64,000 nucleotides of DNA from Paraglaciecola sp. L1A13 (GTDB lineage: Bacteria; Pseudomonadota; Gammaproteobacteria; Enterobacterales; Alteromonadaceae), in NCBI RefSeq assembly GCF_009796745.1, contig NZ_CP047024.1:3472001-3536000 (forward strand), given 5' to 3'. Of this stretch, positions 29,905 through 39,651 are shown one piece after another. A program made the translations under genes and the position numbers. Position 1 is the first letter of the stretch. Every line of letters starts with the position of its first letter. Below the pieces are notes generated by a model. It was not told the DNA's origin. It did no database searches and saw only the letters and a program-made list of their open reading frames with translations.

Positions 29905-30705
29905 CTAGCCATCCTCGCCAGAGGGGATAGTATCTAACCCTTGCTCCAACATAAATTTGTCCAGCACATCTTTAACTCTGCGTTCTACGCTCACATCGAC
30001 CGCATTATTTTGCGTTACAATATCGCAGCCTCCTTGAGACAAAGTCGGCGCTTCGATCAACTGCCAGCCATGTTTTTCAATTTCCTGCTCACTAAAGTGT
30101 TCACTAACCAACTTAATGTCTTCTGGATGCAGGTGAATTTGATATTGGCGCTCATTGATTGGCAGCGCTTTAATGCCTTCACTAATCGCGTTGAAAATGA
30201 TATCTGAGTTGGTTTTGACTTCAGCTCGAATTACAGATTTAGCCAAAGATACCGCCAACAAAACTAACTCTCTTTGTAACTCTTCTTCTACCAATTCTAC
30301 CGGTTTGTGTAACGTGGCTAGCAGCGATTGCCAACTTTCCAATTGCTGATTAATAGCTTCCTTTGCTTCAGCGAGCCCTTGCGCCTTTCCCTCTTCTAAG
30401 CCTTCGGCAAGTCCTTGTTCTTTACCCTGTTCGAGCCCTTCTTGATAGCCCTTTGCAAGGCCTTCTTTTTGCCCTTCTTCAAAACCGTCCGCTTGTGCGG
30501 CAGCTCTAATCGATTCAATTTCTTGCGCAGTAGGGGGAGTAAAATTATCTTCTTCTGCTAAATCTTGTTCAGGAGGTTCATATTTCCAAGTCGAACGCTT
30601 GTTTAACGCATTCGTGCTGGTATCACTGGCTTTACGTTCATCTTCGACAAAAGGTAAGTCCCAAGCGCTAACTGATTCATCGTGGTCACTATCGAAATCA
30701 TTCAT
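29905..30705 (-). CDS. fliH: FliH negative regulator of the FliI ATPase
   Basis: FliH holds FliI at the C-ring. The 266 residues contain a long run of GxxxG-type repeats (about 72-120, EG or AG every four residues), characteristic of FliH, followed by the C-terminal domain with ELVLLAVSLAKSVIRAEV near 147-165 and the V/D-rich HPEDIKLV segment. It lies 24 bases after fliG. Confidence 0.93.
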   Translation of the reverse strand: MNDFDSDHDESVSAWDLPFVEDERKASDTSTNALNKRSTWKYEPPEQDLAEEDNFTPPTAQEIESIRAAAQADGFEEGQKEGLAKGYQEGLEQGKEQGLAEGLEEGKAQGLAEAKEAINQQLESWQSLLATLHKPVELVEEELQRELVLLAVSLAKSVIRAEVKTNSDIIFNAISEGIKALPINERQYQIHLHPEDIKLVSEHFSEQEIEKHGWQLIEAPTLSQGGCDIVTQNNAVDVSVERRVKDVLDKFMLEQGLDTIPSGEDG

Positions 30706-30729
30706 ACGTTACAGCTTCTGTGTCTAAGC

Positions 30730-31779
30730 TTATAGGAATTCATCACCGCCACCTCCGCCAAGCATAATTTCACCTGCATCAGCTAAACGACGAGCCACGG
30801 ATAAAATTTCTTTTTGCGCGGCCTCGACTTCGCTTAAACGTACCGGACCAAGTGCTTCTAGATCATCAAGCAACATATCGGCCGCACGCTTAGACATATT
30901 CGATGTAATTTTAGTTTTCAATGCGTCATCGGCGCCTTTAATCGCTTTGAGTAATGCATCTTGTTGTACTTCACGTAAAATAGCTTGAATCGCTCGGTCG
31001 TCTACATCTGCTAAGTTATCAAACACGAACATAAGATCTTGAATTTGCTGGCTCATTTCTTCGTCTTGCTCACGAATAGCATCCATCAACTGACCTTCGA
31101 TGTTGGTGTCTAAGTAGTTCATAATATCGGCTGCAGATTTTAAGCCACCCATTTTGGCCGCTTGGGTTCCTGCTTGCCCCGCAAATTGTTTTTCCATAAT
31201 TTCATTTAATTCTTGTAATGCAGCGGGTTGAACTTCTTCTAGATTAGCGACGCGCATCATTAAATCTAAGCGTACTTTTTCAGGGAACTGAGCAAGAATT
31301 TCAGCTGATTGCTCCGCGTCTAAGTAAGACATTACAATGGTTTGAATTTGTGGGTGTTCATTACGAATAATGCTGGCCACTTGCTTGGAATCCATCCATT
31401 TAAGTGAATCTAGCCCTTTAGCACCTGTGCCCATTAGAATTTGATCAATGAGGTTAGCGGCTTTGTCTTCACCTAAAGCGGAGGTTAATGCGCGTTTAAC
31501 GAAGTCTTGGCTTTGGAAGCCAATCGTACTGTATTTTTGAATTTCATCTATAAAATGCTTATGCACAGCGGTGATTTTTGACTGCGTCATATCTTCAATT
31601 TGGGCCATCGCCTGCCCTAATTTTTGTACCTGTTTAGGTTCAAGATGTTTAAGTATTTGTGCCGCGTCTTCTTCCGTTAAGCTGAGCAACAATATGGCAG
31701 CCTTTTCAACGCCTTCTAATTTACCAACGTCGTAACCACTTTCCCCAGTCGTTTCAGGTGCTGCTATTTCATCTGGCAT
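30730..31779 (-). CDS. fliG: FliG rotor/switch protein
   Basis: FliG transmits torque from the stator to the rotor. The 349 residues have the FliG N domain (GVEKAAILLLSLTEEDAAQILKHL near 24-47), the EHPQ motif of the middle domain (IIRNEHPQIQTIVMSYL near 138-154) and the C-terminal torque helix (MFVFDNLADVDDRAIQAILREV near 245-266). It sits between fliF and fliH. Confidence 0.95.
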   Translation of the reverse strand: MPDEIAAPETTGESGYDVGKLEGVEKAAILLLSLTEEDAAQILKHLEPKQVQKLGQAMAQIEDMTQSKITAVHKHFIDEIQKYSTIGFQSQDFVKRALTSALGEDKAANLIDQILMGTGAKGLDSLKWMDSKQVASIIRNEHPQIQTIVMSYLDAEQSAEILAQFPEKVRLDLMMRVANLEEVQPAALQELNEIMEKQFAGQAGTQAAKMGGLKSAADIMNYLDTNIEGQLMDAIREQDEEMSQQIQDLMFVFDNLADVDDRAIQAILREVQQDALLKAIKGADDALKTKITSNMSKRAADMLLDDLEALGPVRLSEVEAAQKEILSVARRLADAGEIMLGGGGGDEFL

Positions 31780-31832
31780 GGTGTTAATCTCTTACTCGTA
31801 ACATAGGTATGCGCTGCATACATTAGCGATAT

Positions 31833-33539
31833 TTATTCGTCTTGTAATAACCAATTTTTTACCACTTGAGACGATAACTCAGGCTCGTTTGCCACCAAGG
31901 CTCGCACTGCTTTGAGTACATCTTCGTCCTTGTGCAAATCTGGCAACATAAAGCTGCCGTCTGCCGCAAATCCAACTTGGGAATCATCGAACTCTTGTGA
32001 AAGCATACTGATCGTTTCATCACCTAAGTCTAGTCCCTCATCGGCATCAAAGTCATCATTTGTCTTAGTATCTTCAGGGTATATTAGTTTCCGTAACATT
32101 GGGCGTACAACCGCTAAAATAAGCACAATAATAACTAACCCGCCAATAACTAATTTGAGAATTGGCATAAACTTGGGATCTTCCCATATGGGTAGCTCTT
32201 CAAACGCCACCTGGCCTTCGCGACTAAAGGGTATGCTAACTACTTCAAGTGAATCCCCACGGGTCACATCAAAGCCTATACCACCTTGTAATAAACGGCG
32301 AATATCAAGCAACTCAGCTTGAGAACGTGGAACAAATGTATTGGTCCCGTCTTCCCCTAAACTGGCAACATGATCCAGCGCGACAGATACACTTAAGCGA
32401 CGAATAACACCCGTTTGTTGCTTAGTATGACTGATGGTGGTGTCTAATTCGTAATTTCTGGTTTCTTCTTTGTGATTGCGTCCCGGCGTAGACGTTTGAG
32501 CACTACTAGAATTAGCTTCTTCTGGAATATTCGAATCAAGCGGTGGTTGGTTGGTTAAGGCCCCAGGAATGCCAGCAATTACCCCACCAATACTGTTATC
32601 TTCGACGGTCATTTCACTGCGAATAGCTGGCAAATCAGGATTATAACTACGCTTAGTTTGTTCAACAGCGGTGAAATCCATAGTCACATCGGCCTGAGCG
32701 GTATAATTACCTAACCCAAGAACTGGAATTAAAATCGAATCAATTTTTTGCAAATACTCACTTTCACGCTTGCGCTCCATCTCAAATTCTTTCTTGCTTC
32801 GCGCAGCTTCACTGTCTTGTGAACCTGAGTTGAGCAATCGGCCATTACTATCAGTAACCGTTACACGTTCAGGCTGCAAGCCTTGAACGGCAGAGGCGAC
32901 TATATCGACAATTGAACTCACTTCTTCGCTTGATATAACGGCTCCACGTCTTGGCGTGATAACGACAGTGGCACTGGCTTTTTTCTCTCGACGAGCAAAT
33001 ACGTTTTCTTTAGGTAATGCCAGTAGTACTTTAGCCCGCGTAACGGCACTCATTTCTTCTAAAGTTCGCGCGAGCTGTTGTTCTCGAGCATGCTTCAGGC
33101 GTACTTTTTCGACCCTTTGGCTTACCCCAAACCCCATATCTTGCATAATGATGTCAGTGCCTTCTGAGGCGCCTTGACTCAAACCTTGACGTGCCATACC
33201 AAGCTTAATGTTCTGGTATTGATCTGAACTAACGTAGACGGTATTGCCCTCTAAGCGATAATCAATTTGGTTCTGATCAAAGTAGTCTAGCGTTTCAATT
33301 AATTCTTGAGTTTGCATTCTCGCTAATGGACGATAATCAGGCTCTTGTGCCCAAATCATGATAAATACCGCAATAGCCACGCAAATAACCAAAGCCACCA
33401 CTAGAGTGAGTTGACGAACCATATCAGTCGAACCCAATGAGTCCATAAATCCAGACTTTTGCTCTGCATCTGAACCGCCTGAGTATTGATCTGCACTGGC
33501 ATTACTCATTGCCAACTCTGTACCTGTTGCTTCAGCCAC
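31833..33539 (-). CDS. fliF: FliF MS-ring protein
   Basis: FliF forms the inner-membrane MS ring. The 568 residues have two membrane helices (about 43-65 and 458-480) flanking the periplasmic ring-building domains. Typical segments are MARQGLSQG near 114, RVEKVRLKHAREQQLARTLE near 137-160 and PKENVF near 175. The cytoplasmic tail ends in the FliG-binding VRALVANEPELSSQVVKNWL stretch. It follows fliE by 10 bases. Confidence 0.95.
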   Translation of the reverse strand: MAEATGTELAMSNASADQYSGGSDAEQKSGFMDSLGSTDMVRQLTLVVALVICVAIAVFIMIWAQEPDYRPLARMQTQELIETLDYFDQNQIDYRLEGNTVYVSSDQYQNIKLGMARQGLSQGASEGTDIIMQDMGFGVSQRVEKVRLKHAREQQLARTLEEMSAVTRAKVLLALPKENVFARREKKASATVVITPRRGAVISSEEVSSIVDIVASAVQGLQPERVTVTDSNGRLLNSGSQDSEAARSKKEFEMERKRESEYLQKIDSILIPVLGLGNYTAQADVTMDFTAVEQTKRSYNPDLPAIRSEMTVEDNSIGGVIAGIPGALTNQPPLDSNIPEEANSSSAQTSTPGRNHKEETRNYELDTTISHTKQQTGVIRRLSVSVALDHVASLGEDGTNTFVPRSQAELLDIRRLLQGGIGFDVTRGDSLEVVSIPFSREGQVAFEELPIWEDPKFMPILKLVIGGLVIIVLILAVVRPMLRKLIYPEDTKTNDDFDADEGLDLGDETISMLSQEFDDSQVGFAADGSFMLPDLHKDEDVLKAVRALVANEPELSSQVVKNWLLQDE

Positions 33540-33549
33540 GTGTTAGCTC

Positions 33550-33891
33550 CTAAACCGGCATGTTCATGATTGTTTTATAAGCTTCCAGTACTTTATTTCG
33601 TACTTGGATCGTTGCCTCAAACGCTATTCCAGACTTTTCTTTGGCTAACATAACATCCGCTAAGCTCAAGCTTTTATCACCCATTTCGAAACGTTCTGCC
33701 TGGCCTTTCGCATCTAACTGCATGCTATTGACTGATTCAAGAGCGTGACCAAGCATATCGGCAAAGTTCTGACCAGAAGGGTTAACTTGTGCTCCGTTTA
33801 AGCTGGCTGGATTAAGCTCACCAAGCCCTGCTTTACTTTGTAAAGCCATGCTTTGCATATCTTGATAAAGTGACTGTGCCTTGATATCCAT
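33550..33891 (-). CDS. fliE: FliE rod/MS-ring junction protein
   Basis: FliE links the MS ring to the rod and is among the first exported proteins. The 113 residues have the family C terminus (MLAKEKSGIAFEATIQVRNKVLEAYKTIMNMPV read in segments) and SLNGAQ..SGQNFADML in the middle. It is the first gene of the long fli operon and has a sigma-54 promoter about 56 bases before its ATG. Confidence 0.93.
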   Translation of the reverse strand: MDIKAQSLYQDMQSMALQSKAGLGELNPASLNGAQVNPSGQNFADMLGHALESVNSMQLDAKGQAERFEMGDKSLSLADVMLAKEKSGIAFEATIQVRNKVLEAYKTIMNMPV

Positions 33892-33946
33892 GATGCGCTC
33901 CTAGGCGTAATAACGAGATGACGGTTTTATGTCTTACTTAGATGAT

Positions 33947-33962
33947 AGCAAAGTTAATGCCA
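33947..33962 (-). promoter_or_regulatory. Sigma-54 promoter of the fliE operon
   Basis: The minus strand reads TGGCAT-N5-TTGCT, with the GG and GC dinucleotides at the correct -24/-12 spacing. It lies about 56 bases upstream of fliE and should drive fliE-F-G-H-I-J under FlrC or FlrA control. Confidence 0.85.
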
Positions 33963-34067
33963 AGTAATTTATTCGTTACATATCAGTAGCTTAACATATT
34001 TTTAATGGGGGATTTCCACCATGACGGTTTATTGACATGATGGGATTACTAGGAGGATAGAGCAGGT

Positions 34068-34095
34068 AAAAAAAACCGCCTCAAAAGTAGACGGT
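34068..34095 (-). terminator. Rho-independent terminator of flrBC
   Basis: On the minus strand a seven-pair stem (34095-34089 with 34081-34075, one G-U pair) is followed by a run of eight U. It lies about 50 bases past the flrC stop and separates flrBC from the fliE promoter. Confidence 0.85.
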
Positions 34096-34142
34096 ATAGA
34101 ATCGTTTAACGACAATGCAATTATGGTGAGAATGAGTATAAA

Positions 34143-35486
34143 TTAGGCAGGGAGATCGATCCCTACTTCACGCATTTTAGCCAGTTTGTAGCGCAATGTA
34201 CGAGGGCTTATGCCTAGTCGCTCAGCTACATCTTTCCTGCGTCCTTGGCAAGATTGTAAGGTATCCAGAATGATTTGATGCTCTTGCTGGCGTAGTTCTG
34301 AACCTAATTTACTCTCGTCTTCCTCAATAATATGCTGAGTATTTTGACTCAAGTCGCTTTCAACGGATTCCAACATCAAATCGTCTGCTTCAATTTTTTC
34401 ACCATCACACAAAATCAATGCTCTTTGCACAACGTTTTCCAGTTCACGAACGTTGCCCGGCCAATGATGTTGCAGCATTTTGCTGCGAGCAGACGATGAA
34501 AAGCCAATGCTACCGGCACCTTGTTTGCCGCGATGACGCGCTACCAGATGTTCTGCCAATGGCACAATATCTCCTGGGCGCTTATCTAGAGGGGACCAAG
34601 TCAAAGGAAATACATTTAAGCGATAATACAAATCTTCACGGAATAAACCATCTTCAACCGTCTGGCGAATATTACGATTACTTGTTGCTACAACACGTAC
34701 ATTAAGCGGGATCATTTTTCGGCTGCCTAAACGTTCTACTTCTTTTTCTTGCAGTACGCGCAATAGCTTAGCTTGCAACCCTAAATCCATTTCACTAATT
34801 TCGTCGAGCAAAATGGTGCCTCCTTGGGCTTGTTCGAACTTGCCGGGACACGCTTGAATAGCCCCAGTAAATGCACCTTTATCGTACCCAAATAACGTCG
34901 CTTCAAGCATATTTTCAGGAATCGCTGCGCAATTTATGGCCACGAAAGGCTGCTCAGCACGAGGCGACTGATCATGAATATATCGAGCCAGCACCTCTTT
35001 ACCAGAACCGCTGGGGCCTAGCACCATAACGGTTGCATCTGACTGTGCTACGCGCTGAGCAAGTTGTAATAACTTGATACTAGTTGGGTCGGCTACAATG
35101 GGTTCATAAGACAGTACTTTTTGTGCAGGTGCGTAGCGTCCAACTAGATTAAGTAAGACTTCTGGGGCGAAGGGTTTTGACAAGTAATCCGTCGCACCAT
35201 CACGCATCGCAACAACGGCGTCATTAATAGTCGCGTAGGCTGTCATCAGTAACACAGGTACATTTGGATACTTGTTTTTTAGACTGCGCAGAAGTGATAA
35301 ACCGCTCATTTCGCCCATTTGAATATCGCTGACCACCAGATCAATTGTCTCTTGAGCCATCATAACCATGCCACGCTCAGCACAATCAGCTTCTAGTACT
35401 TTATAGTTACCGAGCAACAAGGTATCAACCAACGCTTCTCGTAAGCCTGCATCGTCCTCGACAATTAAAATCGTTGTTTGAGACAT
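34143..35486 (-). CDS. flrC: FlrC (FleR) sigma-54 response regulator
   Basis: FlrC, phosphorylated by FlrB, activates mid-class flagellar promoters. The 447 residues comprise a receiver (phospho-Asp in VVSDIQMGEMSG near 54), an AAA+ domain with Walker A (LGPSGSGKEVLAR near 155-167) and the sigma-54 contact loop GAFTGA near 205, and a C-terminal Fis-type HTH (RKDVAERLGISPRTLRYKL). It follows flrB by two bases. Confidence 0.94.
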   Translation of the reverse strand: MSQTTILIVEDDAGLREALVDTLLLGNYKVLEADCAERGMVMMAQETIDLVVSDIQMGEMSGLSLLRSLKNKYPNVPVLLMTAYATINDAVVAMRDGATDYLSKPFAPEVLLNLVGRYAPAQKVLSYEPIVADPTSIKLLQLAQRVAQSDATVMVLGPSGSGKEVLARYIHDQSPRAEQPFVAINCAAIPENMLEATLFGYDKGAFTGAIQACPGKFEQAQGGTILLDEISEMDLGLQAKLLRVLQEKEVERLGSRKMIPLNVRVVATSNRNIRQTVEDGLFREDLYYRLNVFPLTWSPLDKRPGDIVPLAEHLVARHRGKQGAGSIGFSSSARSKMLQHHWPGNVRELENVVQRALILCDGEKIEADDLMLESVESDLSQNTQHIIEEDESKLGSELRQQEHQIILDTLQSCQGRRKDVAERLGISPRTLRYKLAKMREVGIDLPA

Positions 35487-35488
35487 AA

Positions 35489-36673
35489 TTAACTCCTCGC
35501 CTGTTGGGCGTTATTGCTCGTAGCTCCGGCGGGTAAATGTTCATCACCGGTTCGAGTTAAAATGGGCAGCACTATGCTAAAACACGCACCACCAGAGACT
35601 AAATTGGATACAGAGACTTCACCTTGATGAGATTGAACTACCGTTTTTACGACGGCTAAACCTAATCCAGTACCTTGACTTCGCGTAGTGAAAAACGGTT
35701 CAAATATATGTTGAATTTTGTCCTTCTCAATTCCTGGCCCATTGTCCGTAACAGTTAAGCGCATGCAATCCAGTTTCTGTGGGTCACGCTCTGCACTGAA
35801 AACGATCCGTGCATCAAGAGTCTTGGCAACTAGCGCATTGTGGATAAGGTTTTGAATAGCGCCGCATAACGCTGTTTTATTACCTATAAAATGGATATTA
35901 GGATCGGGCAAAATAACATCAAGTACAGCATTACTTCTATTGAGCATTGCTTCGCTACCCGCCTTGACTTCTAGCATCATGTCTTCGAGTGAGATATCAG
36001 TCAGTACTTGTTCATTGCCACTTTTCGCAAACAGCAACATATCATTCACTTGACCTTCAAGATCACGTAATCGTGACAATAGCTTCTCGCTAAAGCGCTG
36101 ACGTGATTCTTGCGGTAAATTACTACTAGCGAGATTAGCGGCATAAAGCATAGCAGCAGATAAAGGTGTGCGAATTTGGTGAGCCAAAGACGCTACCATT
36201 TTACCCAAGGATGATAATTTCTGAAGGTGTCCAATACGTCGCTGAAGCTGACGTGTTTCGGTTAAATCTGTCAGTACAATAAGTTGGCCTGGTTCATTGA
36301 CCAAAGGGGTGATAGACAATTTAACTTTGCGCCCATCAAATAAAGAGACCTCGTGGCCATCGTCAGCTTGAGGACGAAAAGAACGTTTAATAATATTACG
36401 CCAAACCTGGCCTTCTAACGGTTCTCCCAAAAGTGATTTGGCTAAATGATTAGCCTGTTTGACATGACCTTTACCGTCAATAACCACTACGCCTGCCGGC
36501 ATTACTTGAAGTAAATGTTCTAAGCGCGTTGCTTGGTGACGCAAGGCCTGAATTTCTTGGGCGCTTTGAGTCGGGGCGTGCGCAGACTCGACGGAATTAG
36601 AAAACGATATGACAGCCCCATTTTGGGAAGACGTCTGTTTAGCTGTTACGGTATGTAAATTACTTAGTGCCAT
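35489..36673 (-). CDS. flrB: FlrB (FleS) sensor histidine kinase
   Basis: A 394-residue cytoplasmic kinase without membrane segments. It has a PAS-like domain (about 50-145; VMPAGVVVIDGKGHVKQAN), a HisKA domain with the phospho-His in LAHQIRTPLSAAML (near 165), and a HATPase domain (NLIHNALVA, VTDNGPGIEKD, GTGLGLAVVK). It phosphorylates FlrC. The preceding sigma-54 site suggests control by FlrA. Confidence 0.93.
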   Translation of the reverse strand: MALSNLHTVTAKQTSSQNGAVISFSNSVESAHAPTQSAQEIQALRHQATRLEHLLQVMPAGVVVIDGKGHVKQANHLAKSLLGEPLEGQVWRNIIKRSFRPQADDGHEVSLFDGRKVKLSITPLVNEPGQLIVLTDLTETRQLQRRIGHLQKLSSLGKMVASLAHQIRTPLSAAMLYAANLASSNLPQESRQRFSEKLLSRLRDLEGQVNDMLLFAKSGNEQVLTDISLEDMMLEVKAGSEAMLNRSNAVLDVILPDPNIHFIGNKTALCGAIQNLIHNALVAKTLDARIVFSAERDPQKLDCMRLTVTDNGPGIEKDKIQHIFEPFFTTRSQGTGLGLAVVKTVVQSHQGEVSVSNLVSGGACFSIVLPILTRTGDEHLPAGATSNNAQQARS

Positions 36674-36721
36674 ATGTTCCTCACGTCAAAACTTAGACAG
36701 ATTGAATACAGCAATAACATA

Positions 36722-36737
36722 AGCACATCCTGTGCCA
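36722..36737 (-). promoter_or_regulatory. Sigma-54 promoter of flrBC
   Basis: The minus strand reads TGGCAC-N5-GTGCT: a perfect -24 element and one mismatch at -12. It lies about 50 bases upstream of flrB and just past the flrA stop at 36819, as expected for an FlrA-activated flrBC promoter. Confidence 0.8.
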
Positions 36738-36818
36738 ATAAATTAATTATTAAAAATCAACGCTTTATGAATATTGACGTGTCATTTTTTTGTCGAACGA
36801 GGAATGGTGATGAAGGGA

Positions 36819-38258
36819 TCAAGCTTTGCTTATGTCGTACTTACGCATCTTTTCAACGAGTGTGGTGCGGCGCATACCTAATACTTCCGCAGAACGGGCT
36901 ACAACCCAATCTTGTTGTTCCAGAGCTTGTGAAATCAAACTGACTTCCATTTCTGATATATATTCTTTGAGGTTAATACCCTCTGGCGGAAGCTCGGCAG
37001 AATTAATACTGTCATCGACCACTTCATCGTCGTCATCGTCACTTTGTGCATCAGCCGAGAACAACGCATTGAGGGCTTCCCGCTCTAGTACTTCTTCTGG
37101 ATAATCCGGCTCATAATCATCCACATCTAAATGTCGATATTTGTGAGGTAAGTCACCCACATCAATTAGCTGATTAGGATGAAGGATCATCAACCGTTCA
37201 ACAAGGTTCGACAACTCTCTAACATTTCCTGCCCAACTATGTTCCATAAGTGACTTCATAGCGTTTTCAGTAAACTTAATTTGCGCATTTTCACGTTCCA
37301 TTCTTGAAACTAGCTCTTGTAATAACAAGGGGATATCTTCGTGACGCTCGCGCAGCGCAGGGCTGTCGATAGGAAACACATTGAGTCGATAATATAAATC
37401 TTCACGGAAACGACCTTGTTCAATCATTTCCTCAAGATTTCGGTGAGTCGCTGCAACCACGCGTACGTCACAACGAATAGGTTTCATGCCACCTACTCGC
37501 TCGTACGTGCGCTCCTGCAACACTCGTAGCAATTTAACCTGCATTTGCAGAGGCATATCGCCTATTTCATCCAGAAATAAAGTACCACCTTCAGCAAGCT
37601 CAAAACGCCCTTTACGTGCGCTTATTGCACCTGTAAACGCGCCCTTTTCATGACCAAAAAGTTCACTTTCAAGCAGCTCTCCAGGAATCGCTCCACAGTT
37701 AACAGGAATAAAGGTGTTGTTACCGCGTTTTGATAAATAATGTACATTACGCGCGATAACTTCTTTACCTGTACCTGACTCACCTAAAATAAGCACATTA
37801 GCATCCGTCGGAGCGACTTGCTCAATAAGATGACGCACGCTTTGTATTTGCTTACTTTTGCCAACTAAACTACGAAACAATTTTGTTTTGTTCTGAGGCG
37901 TTGTTTTGCGGTTGGGCTGCATACGACGGTGCTCTTGGCAACGGTGCAGCATTTGCGTTAACAAGGGGTAAGTTACCGCTTCTTCAACGGCACCTACACG
38001 GTTAGCACCTGACTTAAAATTTGGATCTTTATCACCAACTAAAATAAAAGGCTGTTGGGGAAATTTATCACACAGCTCCCCTGCTAATTCCATATTTAAT
38101 GCGTCAATTAATACGGCATCAAATATGGAGTGAGATTTGAGGGTGCTGACAGCCTGTTCAAAAGCGATAGCAGTACTGCTTTCACCTAAAAAGGTCAATA
38201 TGGTGTTCAGATTATGCCCGAGCGTGGGTCGCCCACTGATAATCAGAATATTACTCAT
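36819..38258 (-). CDS. flrA: FlrA (FleQ) master regulator of polar flagella
   Basis: FlrA starts the flagellar cascade at sigma-54 promoters. The 479 residues have a FleQ-type N domain lacking a clear phospho-Asp (about 1-115), an AAA+ domain with Walker A ([13 protein letters not shown] near 155-168) and GAFTGA near 205, and a C-terminal Fis-type HTH ([20 protein letters not shown] near 453-472). An acidic Asp-rich insert precedes the HTH (about 405-425). It is probably transcribed from its own sigma-70 promoter in the gap with the flagellin gene. Confidence 0.94.
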   Translation of the reverse strand: MSNILIISGRPTLGHNLNTILTFLGESSTAIAFEQAVSTLKSHSIFDAVLIDALNMELAGELCDKFPQQPFILVGDKDPNFKSGANRVGAVEEAVTYPLLTQMLHRCQEHRRMQPNRKTTPQNKTKLFRSLVGKSKQIQSVRHLIEQVAPTDANVLILGESGTGKEVIARNVHYLSKRGNNTFIPVNCGAIPGELLESELFGHEKGAFTGAISARKGRFELAEGGTLFLDEIGDMPLQMQVKLLRVLQERTYERVGGMKPIRCDVRVVAATHRNLEEMIEQGRFREDLYYRLNVFPIDSPALRERHEDIPLLLQELVSRMERENAQIKFTENAMKSLMEHSWAGNVRELSNLVERLMILHPNQLIDVGDLPHKYRHLDVDDYEPDYPEEVLEREALNALFSADAQSDDDDDEVVDDSINSAELPPEGINLKEYISEMEVSLISQALEQQDWVVARSAEVLGMRRTTLVEKMRKYDISKA

Positions 38259-38464
38259 GCATCCCTCAATCTTTTCTTGTTAATTAACTGTTTTACTTCT
38301 GGTTTTAATTTTAACCAAACACTGGTGGATAGCAATAGAGGAATGAACCCTAAATTTCTTTAAGCGTGCAATAAAAAATAAATATTAACAATAACAATCA
38401 GTTAAAAAAACCAATATACACTAATGGCTAACGCTTTTAGTCCTTATTTGCATATTTAATCGGC

Positions 38465-38494
38465 AAAAAAAAAGGCCATAAATGGCCTTTTTTT
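38465..38494. terminator. Bidirectional-type terminator downstream of the flagellin gene
   Basis: The palindrome ggccat-aa-atggcc (38474-38487) is flanked by nine A on the left and seven T on the right, so the stem can extend with A-U pairs and a U run follows on either strand. It lies just past the flagellin stop (38510) on the minus strand. Confidence 0.85.
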
Positions 38495-38509
38495 CTATCT
38501 GCTTAGTTA

Positions 38510-39313
38510 TTAACCATTCAACAGGCTTAACACTTGCCCTTGCTGTTGATTTGCCTGCACCTGAACTGAAATGCTAGCTTGCCCTAATATGTTAGCTGAG
38601 GCGCTATCGGCTGTCGCTTGAGCATAGTCGGTATCTTGAATTCGACCACGAGCCGCAGCGACATTTATATTAGATTCCGTTAAATTGCGTGCTGCGCTTT
38701 CAAGCTGATTTTGTGTGGCACCTAAATCCGCTCTCGCTGCGCCAACAAACTCTGCAGCATCATCAGCGGCGACCAGTGCATCTTCCGCACCTTGCGCCGT
38801 GCTTAAATCGACATTTAGCACATCAGTCAAATTAGCTGCGATATCTTGTGTGCCAACACCGATTTTCTGTCCTGCATTAGCGCCTACTTGAAAGTCGATA
38901 TTACTATCGCTACTCAAAAGGGACTTTCCAGCAAACTCAGTCTGCTCGATAGTTTGTGAAATATTGTCTTGAAGTTGCGTAACTTCAGCTTGGATAGCTT
39001 GTCGGTCAGCATCATTGAGAATGCCATTGCCGGCTTGAACTGACAACTCTCGAATGCGACTCACATCGTCATTTATACCTGATAGACCACTTTCAGCCAC
39101 CTGTGTTAACGACACACCATCGTAAGCGTTGGTAACCGATTGACGATTACCTTCTACCTGAGAGGTCAACCGATCGATTATCTGCTGAGCTGCAGCGCCA
39201 TCAGCCGCACTGTTAACTCTTTTACCTGATGCGAGCTTCTCAAAATTCGACTCTTGCTTGTTCTGAACTTGCTGCAACAAAGATGAATTCGATTCAGTAT
39301 TTAAGTTAATCAT
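38510..39313 (-). CDS. Short, divergent flagellin
   Basis: The 267-residue protein keeps both flagellin ends: N-terminal D0/D1 (KLASGKRVNSAADGAAAQQI at about 26-45, then VSLTQVAESGLSGINDDVSR) and C-terminal D1/D0 (AAARGRIQDTDYAQATADSA and VQANQQQGQVLSLLNG). Only about 60 residues lie between, so the surface domains D2/D3 are essentially absent. The N terminus MINLNTESNSSLLQQV differs from the common MAxxVNTNxxSLxAQ start. It may be a minor filament subunit. GAGGAG precedes the ATG. No fliD, fliS or flaG gene lies beside it. It lies next to a divergent Maf glycosyltransferase. Confidence 0.85.
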   Translation of the reverse strand: MINLNTESNSSLLQQVQNKQESNFEKLASGKRVNSAADGAAAQQIIDRLTSQVEGNRQSVTNAYDGVSLTQVAESGLSGINDDVSRIRELSVQAGNGILNDADRQAIQAEVTQLQDNISQTIEQTEFAGKSLLSSDSNIDFQVGANAGQKIGVGTQDIAANLTDVLNVDLSTAQGAEDALVAADDAAEFVGAARADLGATQNQLESAARNLTESNINVAAARGRIQDTDYAQATADSASANILGQASISVQVQANQQQGQVLSLLNG

Positions 39314-39651
39314 ATCTATCCTCCTCAGAACTGCACCTTACAGCTCTTCAAAACCTTTTGAGAGTGTAGCAATATATGGGTTAAAAAGTAAGCAAGGGTT
39401 GTGTATGTAATTTAATAACAAACAGTTTATTTTAATACGGCTTGCGTATGCTCAAAGTACAAATCCGTCGAGCCTGTCTTTTATATAATTGCTTAGGTAG
39501 ACTTTGTGTCAATTTACCGACAACTAAACAGGCCTAGTTTTTGCTACGCTAATTTTTACTATGTTAGTAATATCTAGTTTTAGTAAGTAATACTCATAGC
39601 CTTCACTCAGTATGAGTTAAGTTAAAAACCGTTAACATAATTAAGTGAGCC
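39314..39651. other. Divergent intergenic region between flagellin and maf
   Basis: This AT-rich gap must hold the flagellin promoter (minus) and the maf promoter (plus). I found no convincing sigma-54 or sigma-28 site for either gene; the flagellin ribosome site is at 39319-39326. No further gene is visible. Confidence 0.5.

Noticed and set aside
39314..39651. Sigma-28 or sigma-54 promoter for the flagellin gene
   Set aside because: I searched for TAAA-N15-GCCGATAA and TGGCAC-N5-TTGC patterns on the minus strand and saw no acceptable match, so none is called.
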